Shown piece by piece: positions 22,719-31,052 of a stretch of DNA of 64,000 nt. Each line of letters opens with the position of its first letter. Position 1 is the first letter of the stretch. A model generated the notes under the pieces. The model was given only the letters and a program-made list of their open reading frames with translations. It made no database searches and was not told the DNA's origin. A program made the position numbers and the translations under genes. Origin of the DNA: Clostridia bacterium (lineage in GTDB: Bacteria > Bacillota > Clostridia > Oscillospirales > Acutalibacteraceae). The stretch covers positions 55,277 to 119,276 of the forward strand of contig JAKSQO010000005.1 of assembly GCA_024404095.1 (NCBI GenBank), written 5' to 3'.

Positions 22719-22740
22719 ATTTAAGAAAGGAATTATCATC

Positions 22741-24024
22741 ATGTCAAATTACAAATTTGAAACATTACAGTTACACGTAGGTCAGGAACAGCCCGATTCA
22801 GCAACAGATGCACGCGCTGTGCCAATTTACGCAACCACATCTTATGTATTCAAGGATTCAGCTCAGGCGGCAGGCCGTTTTGCTCTCACCGAAGGCGGCA
22901 ACATCTACACAAGACTTATGAATCCGACCTCTGACGTTTTTGAACAGAGAATTGCCGCTCTCGAGGGCGGTGCCGCAGCTCTTTCAACTGCCTCAGGCTC
23001 AGCCGCAATCACCTACGCTGTTCAGAATATCGCTACTGCAGGCGACCACATTGTATCGTCGTCAAATCTCTACGGCGGCACATATAACCTCTTCGCAAAC
23101 ACACTCAGAGAACAGGGTCTGACAACAGATTTCGTATCACCCGATGACCCCGAAAACTTTGAAAAAGCAATCAAACCGAATACTAAGCTCATTTATGCAG
23201 AAACACTCGGCAATCCGAATTCAGATATAATTGACCTCGAAGCAATTTCGGCTGTTGCTCATAAGCACGGCATTCCTCTTATCGTTGACAACACATTCGC
23301 TACCCCCTATCTTCTCCGTCCGATTGAGCACGGTGCCGACATCGTTGTTCACTCAGCTACAAAATTTATCGGCGGTCACGGTACTGTAATGGGCGGTGTC
23401 GTTATTGACAGCGGTAAGTTTGACTGGGCTCAGAACGATAAGTTCCCCGGACTTTCACAGCCGAATCCGTCTTACCACGGTGTTGTATTTACCGAAGCCT
23501 GCGGCAATCTCGCTTATATACTCAAGCTTCGTACAACTCTCATGAGAGATCAGGGAGCAGTTATTTCTCCATTCAACTCATTCTTGCTTTTACAGGGACT
23601 CGAAACTCTTTCACTCCGTCTTGAACGCCACGTCGAGAACGCTTTGAAGGTTGTCGATTTTCTTAAGAATCATCCCCAGGTTGAAAAGGTAAATCACCCC
23701 TCACTTGAAACAGGAAGTAAAAAAGAGCTTTATGACAGATATTTCCCCAACGGTGCGGCTTCAATCTTCACATTTGAAATCAAAGGCGATGCTGAGACAG
23801 CAAAGAAATTCACAGAAAGCCTTGAACTTTTCTCCCTGCTCGCAAACGTTGCCGACGTTAAGTCACTTGTAATTCATCCCGCTTCAACAACGCATTCACA
23901 GCTTTCCGAGGAGGATCTTCTCTCAGCAGGAATCAAGCCGACAACAATAAGACTTTCAATCGGTACTGAGCATATTGACGACATCATTGAAGATCTCAGC
24001 CACGGCTTTGATGCGGTAAAATAA
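22741..24024 (+). CDS. metY: O-acetylhomoserine sulfhydrylase (PLP-dependent)
   Basis: 427 residues, Cys/Met metabolism PLP family. It has the O-acetylhomoserine aminocarboxypropyltransferase opening [18 protein letters not shown] and [31 protein letters not shown], and the PLP-lysine motif [11 protein letters not shown] (near residue 208). Adds sulfide to O-acetylhomoserine, giving homocysteine. Length equals the MetY family rather than the shorter MetB/MetC group. Preceded by the putative cysteine attenuator; cysK follows 10 bp downstream. Confidence 0.94.
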   Translation: MSNYKFETLQLHVGQEQPDSATDARAVPIYATTSYVFKDSAQAAGRFALTEGGNIYTRLMNPTSDVFEQRIAALEGGAAALSTASGSAAITYAVQNIATAGDHIVSSSNLYGGTYNLFANTLREQGLTTDFVSPDDPENFEKAIKPNTKLIYAETLGNPNSDIIDLEAISAVAHKHGIPLIVDNTFATPYLLRPIEHGADIVVHSATKFIGGHGTVMGGVVIDSGKFDWAQNDKFPGLSQPNPSYHGVVFTEACGNLAYILKLRTTLMRDQGAVISPFNSFLLLQGLETLSLRLERHVENALKVVDFLKNHPQVEKVNHPSLETGSKKELYDRYFPNGAASIFTFEIKGDAETAKKFTESLELFSLLANVADVKSLVIHPASTTHSQLSEEDLLSAGIKPTTIRLSIGTEHIDDIIEDLSHGFDAVK

Positions 24025-24034
24025 GGAGGAAATT

Positions 24035-24967
24035 ATGTCGAAGATATTTTACTCAGCAGATCAGTTAATCGGTTCAACTCCCCTGCTTGAACTGACAAAC
24101 ATCGAAAAGACAGAAAAGCTCAAAGCAAAGATTCTTGCAAAGCTTGAATACTTCAACCCTGCCGGTTCGGTCAAGGACAGAATCGCAAAGGCAATGCTTG
24201 ACGACGCCGAGGCTTCGGGTAAGCTTAACAAAAGCAGCGTAATTATCGAGCCGACCTCGGGCAACACAGGAATCGGTCTTGCATCTGTTGCCGCCGCACA
24301 CGGATACAGAATTATAATTGTAATGCCCGAAACCATGTCCGTCGAGCGCAGACAGTTGATTTCAGCATACGGTGCAGAGCTCGTCCTCACCGAAGGCAGT
24401 AAGGGTATGAAAGGAGCAATAGCTAAAGCAAAGGAGCTTGCTGACGAAATCCCCGGCAGCTTTATTCCGGGACAGTTTGTTAATCCTGCCAACCCGAAAG
24501 CTCATTTTGAAACAACAGGACCTGAAATCTGGGCTGACACAGATGGCAAAGTTGATATTCTTGTTGCAGGTATCGGTACAGGCGGCACAATCACAGGCAC
24601 AGGTTCTTTTCTTAAGTCGAAGAATCCCGATATCAAGGTTGTTGCCGTTGAACCCGAGGGTTCAGCTGTTCTCTCAACAGGAAACCCCGGCAGTCATAAA
24701 ATTCAGGGTATCGGAGCAGGCTTTGTGCCCGATGTTCTCAATAAAGAAATCTACGACGAAATCATAACCGTTTCCGATAAATCTGCTTTTACAACAGGCA
24801 GGCTTATCGGGAAAAAAGAGGGAATCCTTGTCGGTATTTCATCAGGAGCCGCAGTTTCCGCCGCAATTACGCTTGCTAAGCGAAGCGAAAACAAAGGAAA
24901 GAATATTGTCGTAATTCTTCCCGATACAGGCGACAGATACCTTTCAACGGATTTGTTCAAGGAATAA
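24035..24967 (+). CDS. cysK: Cysteine synthase A (O-acetylserine sulfhydrylase)
   Basis: 310 residues, fold type II PLP enzyme. PLP lysine in [11 protein letters not shown] (about residue 46), substrate loop [12 protein letters not shown], phosphate-binding [10 protein letters not shown] near 178 and the C-terminal SSGAAVSAA with [12 protein letters not shown]. Forms cysteine from O-acetylserine and sulfide. Good AAGGAGG site 10 bp after metY; translated from the same message. Confidence 0.96.
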   Translation: MSKIFYSADQLIGSTPLLELTNIEKTEKLKAKILAKLEYFNPAGSVKDRIAKAMLDDAEASGKLNKSSVIIEPTSGNTGIGLASVAAAHGYRIIIVMPETMSVERRQLISAYGAELVLTEGSKGMKGAIAKAKELADEIPGSFIPGQFVNPANPKAHFETTGPEIWADTDGKVDILVAGIGTGGTITGTGSFLKSKNPDIKVVAVEPEGSAVLSTGNPGSHKIQGIGAGFVPDVLNKEIYDEIITVSDKSAFTTGRLIGKKEGILVGISSGAAVSAAITLAKRSENKGKNIVVILPDTGDRYLSTDLFKE

Positions 24968-25020
24968 TTATTGTTTTTTAAATCAGTTTGTAGTATAATA
25001 CCGTTGTGGAGGCGGATAAA

Positions 25021-25425
25021 ATGATGGTATCAACAAGAGGCAGATACGCTCTTCGCGTTATGATTGACCTCGCCGAGCATAAAAACGACGGATATATTGC
25101 AATGAAAACAGTTGCCGAACGTCAGGGCATATCACTGAAATATCTTGAAAAGATTCTCCCCCTGCTTGTTGCTGAAAAAATGATTGAGGGCGTTCACGGC
25201 AAGGGCGGCGGCTACCGTCTGACAAGAGCGCCTGAGAGCTACTTTGTCGGCGAGATACTCAGAGTTACCGAGGGTAACATCGCACCCGTAGCGTGTCTTG
25301 AATGTGGCGCAGAGCCCTGTGAGCACGAAAGTGAATGCCGAACCTTACCGATGTGGAAAGAATTAAACGCAGTTATTTCAGATTATCTTGACAATAAAAA
25401 ACTTTCCGATTTGATTAAAATATAA
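25021..25425 (+). CDS. Rrf2 family transcriptional regulator (CymR/IscR-like)
   Basis: 134 residues with an N-terminal winged helix: MVSTRGRYALRVMIDLAEH, a recognition region around AERQGISLKYLEKIL, and the wing GVHGKGGGYRLTRAP. The C-terminal part holds four cysteines in CLECGAEPCEHESEC, compatible with an iron-sulfur cluster as in IscR, whereas B. subtilis CymR lacks such a set. Start 25021 chosen for GGAGG (25008-25012) with 8-base spacing; an ATG at 25024 is the alternative. Being last in a metY-cysK operon, it most likely represses sulfur assimilation when cysteine or sulfide is ample. Confidence 0.85.
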   Translation: MMVSTRGRYALRVMIDLAEHKNDGYIAMKTVAERQGISLKYLEKILPLLVAEKMIEGVHGKGGGYRLTRAPESYFVGEILRVTEGNIAPVACLECGAEPCEHESECRTLPMWKELNAVISDYLDNKKLSDLIKI

Positions 25426-25430
25426 AACAA

Positions 25431-25525
25431 GGGATTTAAGGTTTATATCCAAGTTTCGGATAACCTTAAATCCCTTATGTATTATTGTTTTTAGGTCTGC
25501 ACTAAATGCGGCAACCTATGTTTTA
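25431..25525. repeat. Dispersed intergenic hairpin repeat, copy A (also a bidirectional terminator)
   Basis: A perfect 15-bp stem AAGGGATTTAAGGTT/AACCTTAAATCCCTT with an inner ATCC/GGAT stem, then a T-rich stretch and the tail GGTCTG-CA-CTAAAT. The same layout with the same tail occurs at 52112-52212. It lies between two convergent genes and touches the stop codon of the minus-strand one. Confidence 0.75.
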
Positions 25526-26185
25526 TTTTGAAGCAAGCCATTCAATTAAATCGGTATCTTCGTATGCCGTGTCCCAGCAACCGTGACCCTTATCGGTGTA
25601 GGTGATAAAATCAACCGTCACACCGTGTTGTCTTGCACGCTCTGTCATAAGCACCGAGTACATATACGGAACAGACGGATCGTCTATCGAATGATAGACA
25701 CGAATCGGCAAATCCTTCATAGATTCATTTATTCTCCAGCACACACCGCCGCCGCAAATCGGAGCGGCACAGCTGAAATAATCGGGATATGTAGTAATCA
25801 TGTTCCAAGTACCGAAACCGCCCATTGAAAGACCTGTGATGCTGATTTTATCGGTATCGGCTCCGAACTTCTCCGCAACCTCGTCAATCCACGCCTTGAG
25901 AAGAAGCGTAAGCTGATCCCAGATAAGACCGTCGATACACTGTGGTGAAGCCGTGATAACGCGCAGGCCCTTGTAATCGGGGTTTTTCACAAAATACTTC
26001 GGGATTCCGTGAACACAAACCTTATCAACAGTTTCGGGAGTGCTGTCGCCCACCTCACCTGCGCCGTGCAGGAAAACAATCATCGGGAGCTTTTCGCCCT
26101 CTTTATAATCCGACGGAAGTGTAACAAAGCCTGTCAAAGAACCGAACGAGGTTTCTTTACCTGTGTATCTGATTACATTATCCAT
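25523..26185 (-). CDS. Alpha/beta hydrolase, esterase/peptidase-like
   Basis: 220 residues, no signal peptide. Alpha/beta hydrolase marks: oxyanion segment MIVFLHGAGEVGD, nucleophile elbow GLSMGGFGTW (Ser near 121), acid SIDDPSVPY and catalytic His in DKGHGCWDTAY. This set matches the dienelactone-hydrolase/PHB-depolymerase-like group often labelled predicted peptidase; a cytosolic carboxylesterase role is most likely, substrate unknown. Start 26185 follows GGAGGGCTGAAA. It is 2 bp downstream of the propeller-like gene and surely shares its message. Confidence 0.82.
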   Translation of the reverse strand: MDNVIRYTGKETSFGSLTGFVTLPSDYKEGEKLPMIVFLHGAGEVGDSTPETVDKVCVHGIPKYFVKNPDYKGLRVITASPQCIDGLIWDQLTLLLKAWIDEVAEKFGADTDKISITGLSMGGFGTWNMITTYPDYFSCAAPICGGGVCWRINESMKDLPIRVYHSIDDPSVPYMYSVLMTERARQHGVTVDFITYTDKGHGCWDTAYEDTDLIEWLASK

Positions 26186-26187
26186 TT

Positions 26188-26817
26188 TCAGCCCTCCGTC
26201 TTTTCCCAAAGCTCACTGAGTGAGGTCTTGCCGTCCTCGATATTCTCAACCTTAGGAAGATAACACTCCATCGCCGCGGAGGTAAAGCCTCTGATTTCGG
26301 CGCACTTATAATTATAATAATAATCGTAGTCCCCGACAGAGATATACTTCTTTTCTCCGTCCTTGGCAACAAAATACTTTTCGCCCTCAGCACCGATTGC
26401 AAAAAGAGCTTCGGCATACTCAATATGAGTAATCTCCGCACCCTCAAAAGTCAATTTCTCGGTTGTATCGCCGTCCATATCATAAGCAGCAATAATACTG
26501 CCGTTCGCACCATATTCAACGCTGTAAAGCTTGTCGCCGTCAGTCGAGAAGCACAAGCCCTTGTCCTTCTGAGTGTCCTTGTCGTTGAACTTAAGTGTTG
26601 CGGTTCTCGCAAGCTCATTAAATGAGTAAAGTGCAAGACAACCATCCTTAGATTTAACAGCAAAAATATCTCCCTTAGGTGAAAGAACTGCAAAATCTGC
26701 CTTTACAAGTGTAAATCTTGCAAGCTCAGAGCCTGATTTTTTATAGACATACACAGTCTGACCCATACAGCAGACCGTAAAATTATCATTTGAAACATTA
26801 GTGTAAATAATTGACAT
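26188..26817 (-). CDS. Uncharacterised beta-propeller-like protein
   Basis: 209 residues without signal peptide or membrane helix. It shows repeated strand patterns resembling WD40/YVTN blades, for example FAVLSPKGDIFAVKSKDGCL, GLCFSTDGDKLYSVEYGANG and ITHIEYAEALFAIGAEGE. A short, tyrosine-rich DYDYYYNYK segment lies near residue 164. Only about four blades fit, fewer than a closed propeller needs, so it may be a partial or divergent repeat protein. Function unknown; coupled to the downstream esterase gene. Confidence 0.6.
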   Translation of the reverse strand: MSIIYTNVSNDNFTVCCMGQTVYVYKKSGSELARFTLVKADFAVLSPKGDIFAVKSKDGCLALYSFNELARTATLKFNDKDTQKDKGLCFSTDGDKLYSVEYGANGSIIAAYDMDGDTTEKLTFEGAEITHIEYAEALFAIGAEGEKYFVAKDGEKKYISVGDYDYYYNYKCAEIRGFTSAAMECYLPKVENIEDGKTSLSELWEKTEG

Positions 26818-26848
26818 AAAACCTCTCCGTTACATTTTAATGATTTAT

Positions 26849-26877
26849 ATTCTATCACTCTTTATAACAAAAATCAA
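26849..26877 (-). promoter_or_regulatory. Promoter of the propeller/esterase pair
   Basis: Minus strand TTGATT (26872-26877), 17 bp, TAGAAT (26849-26854); about 30 bp before the start codon. Confidence 0.6.
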
Positions 26878-26938
26878 TAGCTCTGTGGTATATTTATTCA
26901 TAATATTTTGCATTATTCAAGCTTTTATGAATATAAAT

Positions 26939-27562
26939 TCATTTTCGAATCTTAATAAGCAACATTCTGCCCTTCCTGACCTCAACCTCGGCGGTCAGAT
27001 CAGCAAGCGGTTCATTGCTGATACCGTACTGATAATCGCAGGTTATAACGGCATTCTCAAGCGGATATTTAGCGTTTCTGATATTAACTCCGTCAACCTC
27101 ACCGAAAACATTGAGAAGCGAAAAGAAAGCAAAAGAATTATCAATATATTTAGTTTCTCTGTCAACAATTTCCATTTCAGAGTAATCGTCTATAATCTTA
27201 GCACTTATCCCTTTTGAATGAAGCATTGAAAGAACCGAGACATTGCCGAGAGTATGGTCAAGTCGAGCACCGATAACACCGACAAGAAGGAATTCGTCAA
27301 ATCCCCTTTTGAGAGCCTCTTTAACAGCAAAAACGGTATCCGTATCATCCTTTTCGCAGGGCAGAACTATGGTTTCGACATCCATATGGGGATTCACGTG
27401 CGAATCAAAATCACCGACAATCAAGTCAGGCTTTTTATTAAAATAAGCAAGGTGCTTCAGTCCGCTGTCACAGTAGATATAAAAATCACCGTCCGTCAGA
27501 TACTTCGTAATCACATCATATTTTTCTATGTCCGCACCGCCGATAATTATACATCTTTTCAT
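26939..27562 (-). CDS. thiN: Thiamine pyrophosphokinase
   Basis: 207 residues. Transfers pyrophosphate from ATP to thiamine. Family motifs: YIYCDSGLKHL, KPDLIVGDFDSH (acidic catalytic site), CEKDDTDTVFAVKEAL and GVIGARLDHTLGNV, and the C-terminal thiamin-binding strand region LADLTAEVEV. Length is normal for the bacterial TPK. Ribosome site CAGGAG before ATG 27562. No TPP riboswitch was seen upstream. Confidence 0.92.
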   Translation of the reverse strand: MKRCIIIGGADIEKYDVITKYLTDGDFYIYCDSGLKHLAYFNKKPDLIVGDFDSHVNPHMDVETIVLPCEKDDTDTVFAVKEALKRGFDEFLLVGVIGARLDHTLGNVSVLSMLHSKGISAKIIDDYSEMEIVDRETKYIDNSFAFFSLLNVFGEVDGVNIRNAKYPLENAVITCDYQYGISNEPLADLTAEVEVRKGRMLLIKIRK

Positions 27563-27696
27563 ACCGTCACTCCTGAAAAATCGTTCTAATATGTTATACC
27601 ATAAAATATACGTTTATTCAACAAAAAAGACATAATTATTTTCAATAAATATGGTTTATAAATGTAATTTTATACATTATTTTGTATATTTTCAGC

Positions 27697-27725
27697 TTGA
27701 CAGTTTCAATAAAAAGAGTTAAAAT
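27697..27725 (+). promoter_or_regulatory. Promoter of the purine permease gene
   Basis: TTGACA (27697-27702), 17 bp, TAAAAT (27720-27725). Confidence 0.75.
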
Positions 27726-27729
27726 AATG

Positions 27730-27787
27730 CGTAATATTTAATATTACGAAATTTAGAAGGCGGCAACGTTCTTTTTTTTTGCCGTCT
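27730..27787 (+). other. Two hairpins in the permease leader
   Basis: CGTAATAT/ATATTACG (27730-27748) forms a short hairpin. It is followed by AGGCGGCA pairing with TGCCGTCT around a 14-nt loop containing nine or ten T (about 27758-27787). The element CGGCAACGTTCTTT partly resembles the gdhA leader hairpins (GGCAACGGAGTCTTT) but does not close a six-base loop. No purine riboswitch core is present. Role unknown. Confidence 0.4.
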
Positions 27788-27806
27788 GTAAAAGAGGTAT
27801 TAAAAA

Positions 27807-29219
27807 ATGAAAAAGTTCTTTAAGGTTGAAGAACGCGGATCAAACGTCCGTACAGAGATTATCGCCGGTATTACAACCTTTATGGCGATGTCTTACATCC
27901 TTATGGTCAATCCGGGAATGTTCTCCGAGCTTGGAAATGTCTCCTTCGGGGCAAGCTTTATCGCAACCGCAATTTCAGCTGTTGTCGGCACACTCCTGAT
28001 TGGTCTTCTCGCAAACCTTCCACTTGCTCAGGCATCAGGTATGGGTCTGAACGCATTCTTTGTTTTCACCGTTTGCTTCGGTCTCGGTTTCTCCTATGCG
28101 AATGCGCTTCTGTTCGTTCTTGCTGACGGTATCATTTTCATCATACTTACAGCAACAGGTCTTCGCAAAACAATTTTTGACGCTATCCCAAAGCGAGTTA
28201 AGAAGATTATTCCCGCAGGTATCGGTCTTTTCATCGCATTCCTCGGCTTCCAGGATTCAGGTCTTGTTGTAAAAGATGACGCAACCTGCGTAACACTTGC
28301 ATCCTTCAATCTTCTCGGTGACGCTTCATGGAAGAGCATTATGCCCCTCCTCGTTACAATCTTCACACTCTTTATGATTGCTGTTCTCAGCGAGAAAAAG
28401 CGCAAGGGCGCAATCCTCTGGAGTATTCTTACAGGTACTGTAATCTATTATCTTCTCGGTTTCACAATCCCCGGGTTCTATGACGGCTTCTTTGCAGGAA
28501 TCTCACTCAATCCGATTGATGCGTTCCGTGATTTCAAGGCAATGTCATTCGGCAAGGTATTCACCGAGGGCTTCGACTTCACAGCATATCTCTCAGCTGA
28601 GGGTCACAGCGTAGGCGGTCTTGTGCTTGCTTTCCTCACAACAGCTCTTGCATTCTGCATGGTTGATATGTTCGACACAATGGGTACACTCTACGGTGCC
28701 TGCCGAGGCGGTAACCTTCTTGTTAAGAACAGCAAGGGTGAGGACGAGGTTCCCAACATGAACCGAGCAATGCTCGCTGACGCTCTTGCAACCTGCACAG
28801 GTGCTGTATGCGGTACATCAACAGTTACTACGTTCGTTGAGTCATCAGCAGGTGTTGCAGTCGGCGGTAAGACAGGTCTTTCAGCTGTTGTAACAGCAGC
28901 TCTTTTCCTCGTCGCAACCTTCCTTTCACCTATCGCTTCGCTCATCCCTGCCTGCGCATATGCGGCGGCTCTTATCTACATCGGTATTCTTATGATGTCC
29001 TGCGTTAAAGATATTCAGTGGAACAACCCCTCAGTTGCTCTCCCCTCATTCCTTACGCTTGCAGTTATGCCCTTCACATATAACATTTCTTACGGTATCG
29101 CTTTCGGTCTTATCTCATATGTTATCATCAAGTTATTCACCGGCAAGGCAAAGGATATCAAGGTCGGTACTTGGATTATCACATTGCTCTTTACCGCAAT
29201 GTTCTTCCTCACTCACTAA
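27807..29219 (+). CDS. NCS2 family purine permease (AzgA/PbuG type)
   Basis: 470 residues, about 12-14 hydrophobic helices. Family marks: RTEIIAGITTFMAMSYILMVNP at the N-terminus, QASGMGLNAFFVFTVC near residue 75, CMVDMFDTMGTLYG, and the conserved STVTTFVESSAGVAVGGKTG loop. The AzgA/PbuG branch takes up hypoxanthine, guanine or adenine with protons. Single-gene transcript between its promoter and a strong terminator. Purine salvage would complement guaA, but substrate choice is not readable from the sequence. Confidence 0.9.
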   Translation: MKKFFKVEERGSNVRTEIIAGITTFMAMSYILMVNPGMFSELGNVSFGASFIATAISAVVGTLLIGLLANLPLAQASGMGLNAFFVFTVCFGLGFSYANALLFVLADGIIFIILTATGLRKTIFDAIPKRVKKIIPAGIGLFIAFLGFQDSGLVVKDDATCVTLASFNLLGDASWKSIMPLLVTIFTLFMIAVLSEKKRKGAILWSILTGTVIYYLLGFTIPGFYDGFFAGISLNPIDAFRDFKAMSFGKVFTEGFDFTAYLSAEGHSVGGLVLAFLTTALAFCMVDMFDTMGTLYGACRGGNLLVKNSKGEDEVPNMNRAMLADALATCTGAVCGTSTVTTFVESSAGVAVGGKTGLSAVVTAALFLVATFLSPIASLIPACAYAAALIYIGILMMSCVKDIQWNNPSVALPSFLTLAVMPFTYNISYGIAFGLISYVIIKLFTGKAKDIKVGTWIITLLFTAMFFLTH

Positions 29220-29237
29220 GCTTCAGATATAAAAATT

Positions 29238-29271
29238 GCAGTATAGTCAGCAATGGCTATACTGCTTTTTT
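29238..29271 (+). terminator. Terminator of the permease gene
   Basis: GCAGTATAG/CTATACTGC stem followed by six T. Confidence 0.85.
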
Positions 29272-29276
29272 ACGCA

Positions 29277-29310
29277 AAAAAATTCCGTGGAAAGAAATTC
29301 TGTCCACGGA
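29277..29310 (-). terminator. Terminator of yebC
   Basis: On the minus strand TCCGTGG/CCACGGA followed by a run of seven T after AA. Confidence 0.8.
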
Positions 29311-29324
29311 AAAATTTCTGTTAA

Positions 29325-30059
29325 TTATTCATCATCTGCTTCCCAGTTGTGCCATACACCCTGAACATCATCGTTATCATCGAACATATCAAGCATCTTT
29401 TCCATATTCTTGATATCGTCCTCATTTGTGAGCTTGGTGTAGGTTGTGGGAACGTACTCAACCTCAGCTGAAAGGAACTTGTAGCCCTTTGCATCGAGGT
29501 CATCACGAACACCGCCAAGGTCGTTAGGCTCTGTACGGATTTCAAAAATACCCTCATCATCTGTGATGAAATCGGAAGCACCTGCCTCGAGAGCATCCTC
29601 CATAAGCTGCTCCTCGTCAACATCCTCAGCCTCAATTGTGATAATACCGTAACGGTTGAACATGAATGAAACGCATCCGCTCTGACCCATGTTTCCGCCG
29701 TACTTATCGAAGTAATGACGAACATCACCTGCTGTACGGTTGCGGTTATCGGTAAGTGTTTCAACAATAACAGCGATACCTGACGGGCCGTATCCTTCGT
29801 ATACAATCTCCTCATAGTTATCTGCACTGCCTTCGCCTGCAGCCTTTTTGATAATACGGTCAATGTTATCGTTGGGCACGTTATTAGCCTTAGCCTTGGC
29901 GATAACATCCTTAAGCTTAGTGTTTACAGAGGGGTCGGGACCGCCCTGCTTAACAGCAACTGAAATTTCACGACCGATTTTTGTAAATATCTTCGCACGT
30001 GCGCCGTCAGTTTTTTCCTTCTTGCGCTTGATTGTGCTCCATTTTGAATGACCTGACAT
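29325..30059 (-). CDS. yebC: YebC/PmpR family protein (TACO1-like)
   Basis: 244 residues. Opens with the invariant MSGHSKWSTIKRKKEKTDG and contains FTKIGREISVAVKQGGPDP and NVPNDNIDRIIKKAAGEG, the family signature. Members act as DNA-binding regulators and, per recent work on YebC2/TACO1, help ribosomes translate proline-rich stretches. Sequence alone does not separate the roles. Monocistronic with a consensus promoter and its own terminator. Confidence 0.95.
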   Translation of the reverse strand: MSGHSKWSTIKRKKEKTDGARAKIFTKIGREISVAVKQGGPDPSVNTKLKDVIAKAKANNVPNDNIDRIIKKAAGEGSADNYEEIVYEGYGPSGIAVIVETLTDNRNRTAGDVRHYFDKYGGNMGQSGCVSFMFNRYGIITIEAEDVDEEQLMEDALEAGASDFITDDEGIFEIRTEPNDLGGVRDDLDAKGYKFLSAEVEYVPTTYTKLTNEDDIKNMEKMLDMFDDNDDVQGVWHNWEADDE

Positions 30060-30094
30060 AAAATCACCATTTCCAAATATTTTTTAACTTAAAA

Positions 30095-30123
30095 ATTATA
30101 TACTTTATTTGCTTATTTGTCAA
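30095..30123 (-). promoter_or_regulatory. Promoter of yebC
   Basis: Minus strand TTGACA (30118-30123), 17 bp, TATAAT (30095-30100): full consensus, 35 bp before yebC. Confidence 0.85.
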
Positions 30124-30149
30124 TAGAAATGGTTTAGATTATTAGAAAT

Positions 30150-31052
30150 TCAAGGAACATAAACGGCTTCGGGACAGTAAATTTTTTCATAAAGATTGTC
30201 AACCCCGTCAAAGTAGGCCTTACTGTCGTATCCGACATAGCTGTGTATTTTTCCGTCAGCCGTAACTGCAAATTCAGCATTACCTGCAAGAAGAAAAACG
30301 ATTTTCTGCCCCTTGTATTCTTTAAAAAGCTCAGTTAAATAATTGAACCATTCTCCTCCGAACGCAGGAGTTTCATATAATTTTCCGTTTTCCTTGTATA
30401 GAGTTATTATGGCAACAATTCTGTCTCCGTTATAGACAAAATAATTTCTGAAATTTTGTTTGAGTTCAAGACATTCATCAATTACACCCATATAAGATAT
30501 CAAAGAATACCCGTGTTCGGAAATTTTCATATCACCAACATCAACTCCGCTTGCTATCAGGGATGATTTGATAGAACTGTTGTTTTCAAAATAACGCCTT
30601 GCTTCTTCATCCGTTATTTTTTCACCTGTATATTTTATACCGTTTTTCTGAGGAAAAGCCGGAATAAAAAACTGACTACTACCACCGTAGCTGGTTCTAT
30701 CATTTGAATTTGCTTCATTTCCATCCCAATATCTGTCGCTTTTTTCAGGATTATACGGTTTTGAATAAGCAGTAACGGTATCGCTTTTATCATTGTTAGT
30801 GATATTTTTATAAGGGACAGAACATTCATCTGAATCAGCAGATGTAATATTCTTTTCAGAGAGAAATTCAGGCTCGTATTTCTTTTTCTCCCCGGGTTTT
30901 AAAGCATTCTTTAAAGTAACGGCGCTGACTGCAACCACAGCAACGGCAACCACCGATACAATCGCCTTAGCCCGATTTTTCTTTTTTTGCCTGATTCTCT
31001 CATCCCCGATGCGAAAAACCTCATCTGCCATTTCATTATAAGTCTTCATCAT
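30150..31052 (-). CDS. Membrane-anchored protein paired with an ECF sigma factor (putative anti-sigma factor)
   Basis: About 300 residues: a short charged cytosolic N-terminus (MKTYNEMADEVFRIGDERIRQ), one hydrophobic helix at about 28-46 (IVSVVAVAVVAVSAVTL), then an extracytoplasmic part of about 250 residues rich in Asn, Ser and Lys. No zinc-binding HxxxCxxC motif is visible in the N-terminus, so it is not a ZAS-type anti-sigma. The role is inferred from its overlap with the sigma gene. ATGs at 31052 and 31049 are both possible; GGAGG (31059-31063) favours 31052. No family recognised for the outer part. Confidence 0.65.
   Translation of the reverse strand: MMKTYNEMADEVFRIGDERIRQKKKNRAKAIVSVVAVAVVAVSAVTLKNALKPGEKKKYEPEFLSEKNITSADSDECSVPYKNITNNDKSDTVTAYSKPYNPEKSDRYWDGNEANSNDRTSYGGSSQFFIPAFPQKNGIKYTGEKITDEEARRYFENNSSIKSSLIASGVDVGDMKISEHGYSLISYMGVIDECLELKQNFRNYFVYNGDRIVAIITLYKENGKLYETPAFGGEWFNYLTELFKEYKGQKIVFLLAGNAEFAVTADGKIHSYVGYDSKAYFDGVDNLYEKIYCPEAVYVP

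Noticed and set aside
27730..27790. Purine riboswitch before the purine permease
   Set aside because: None of the conserved junction or loop segments of the purine aptamer can be found; only simple hairpins are present.
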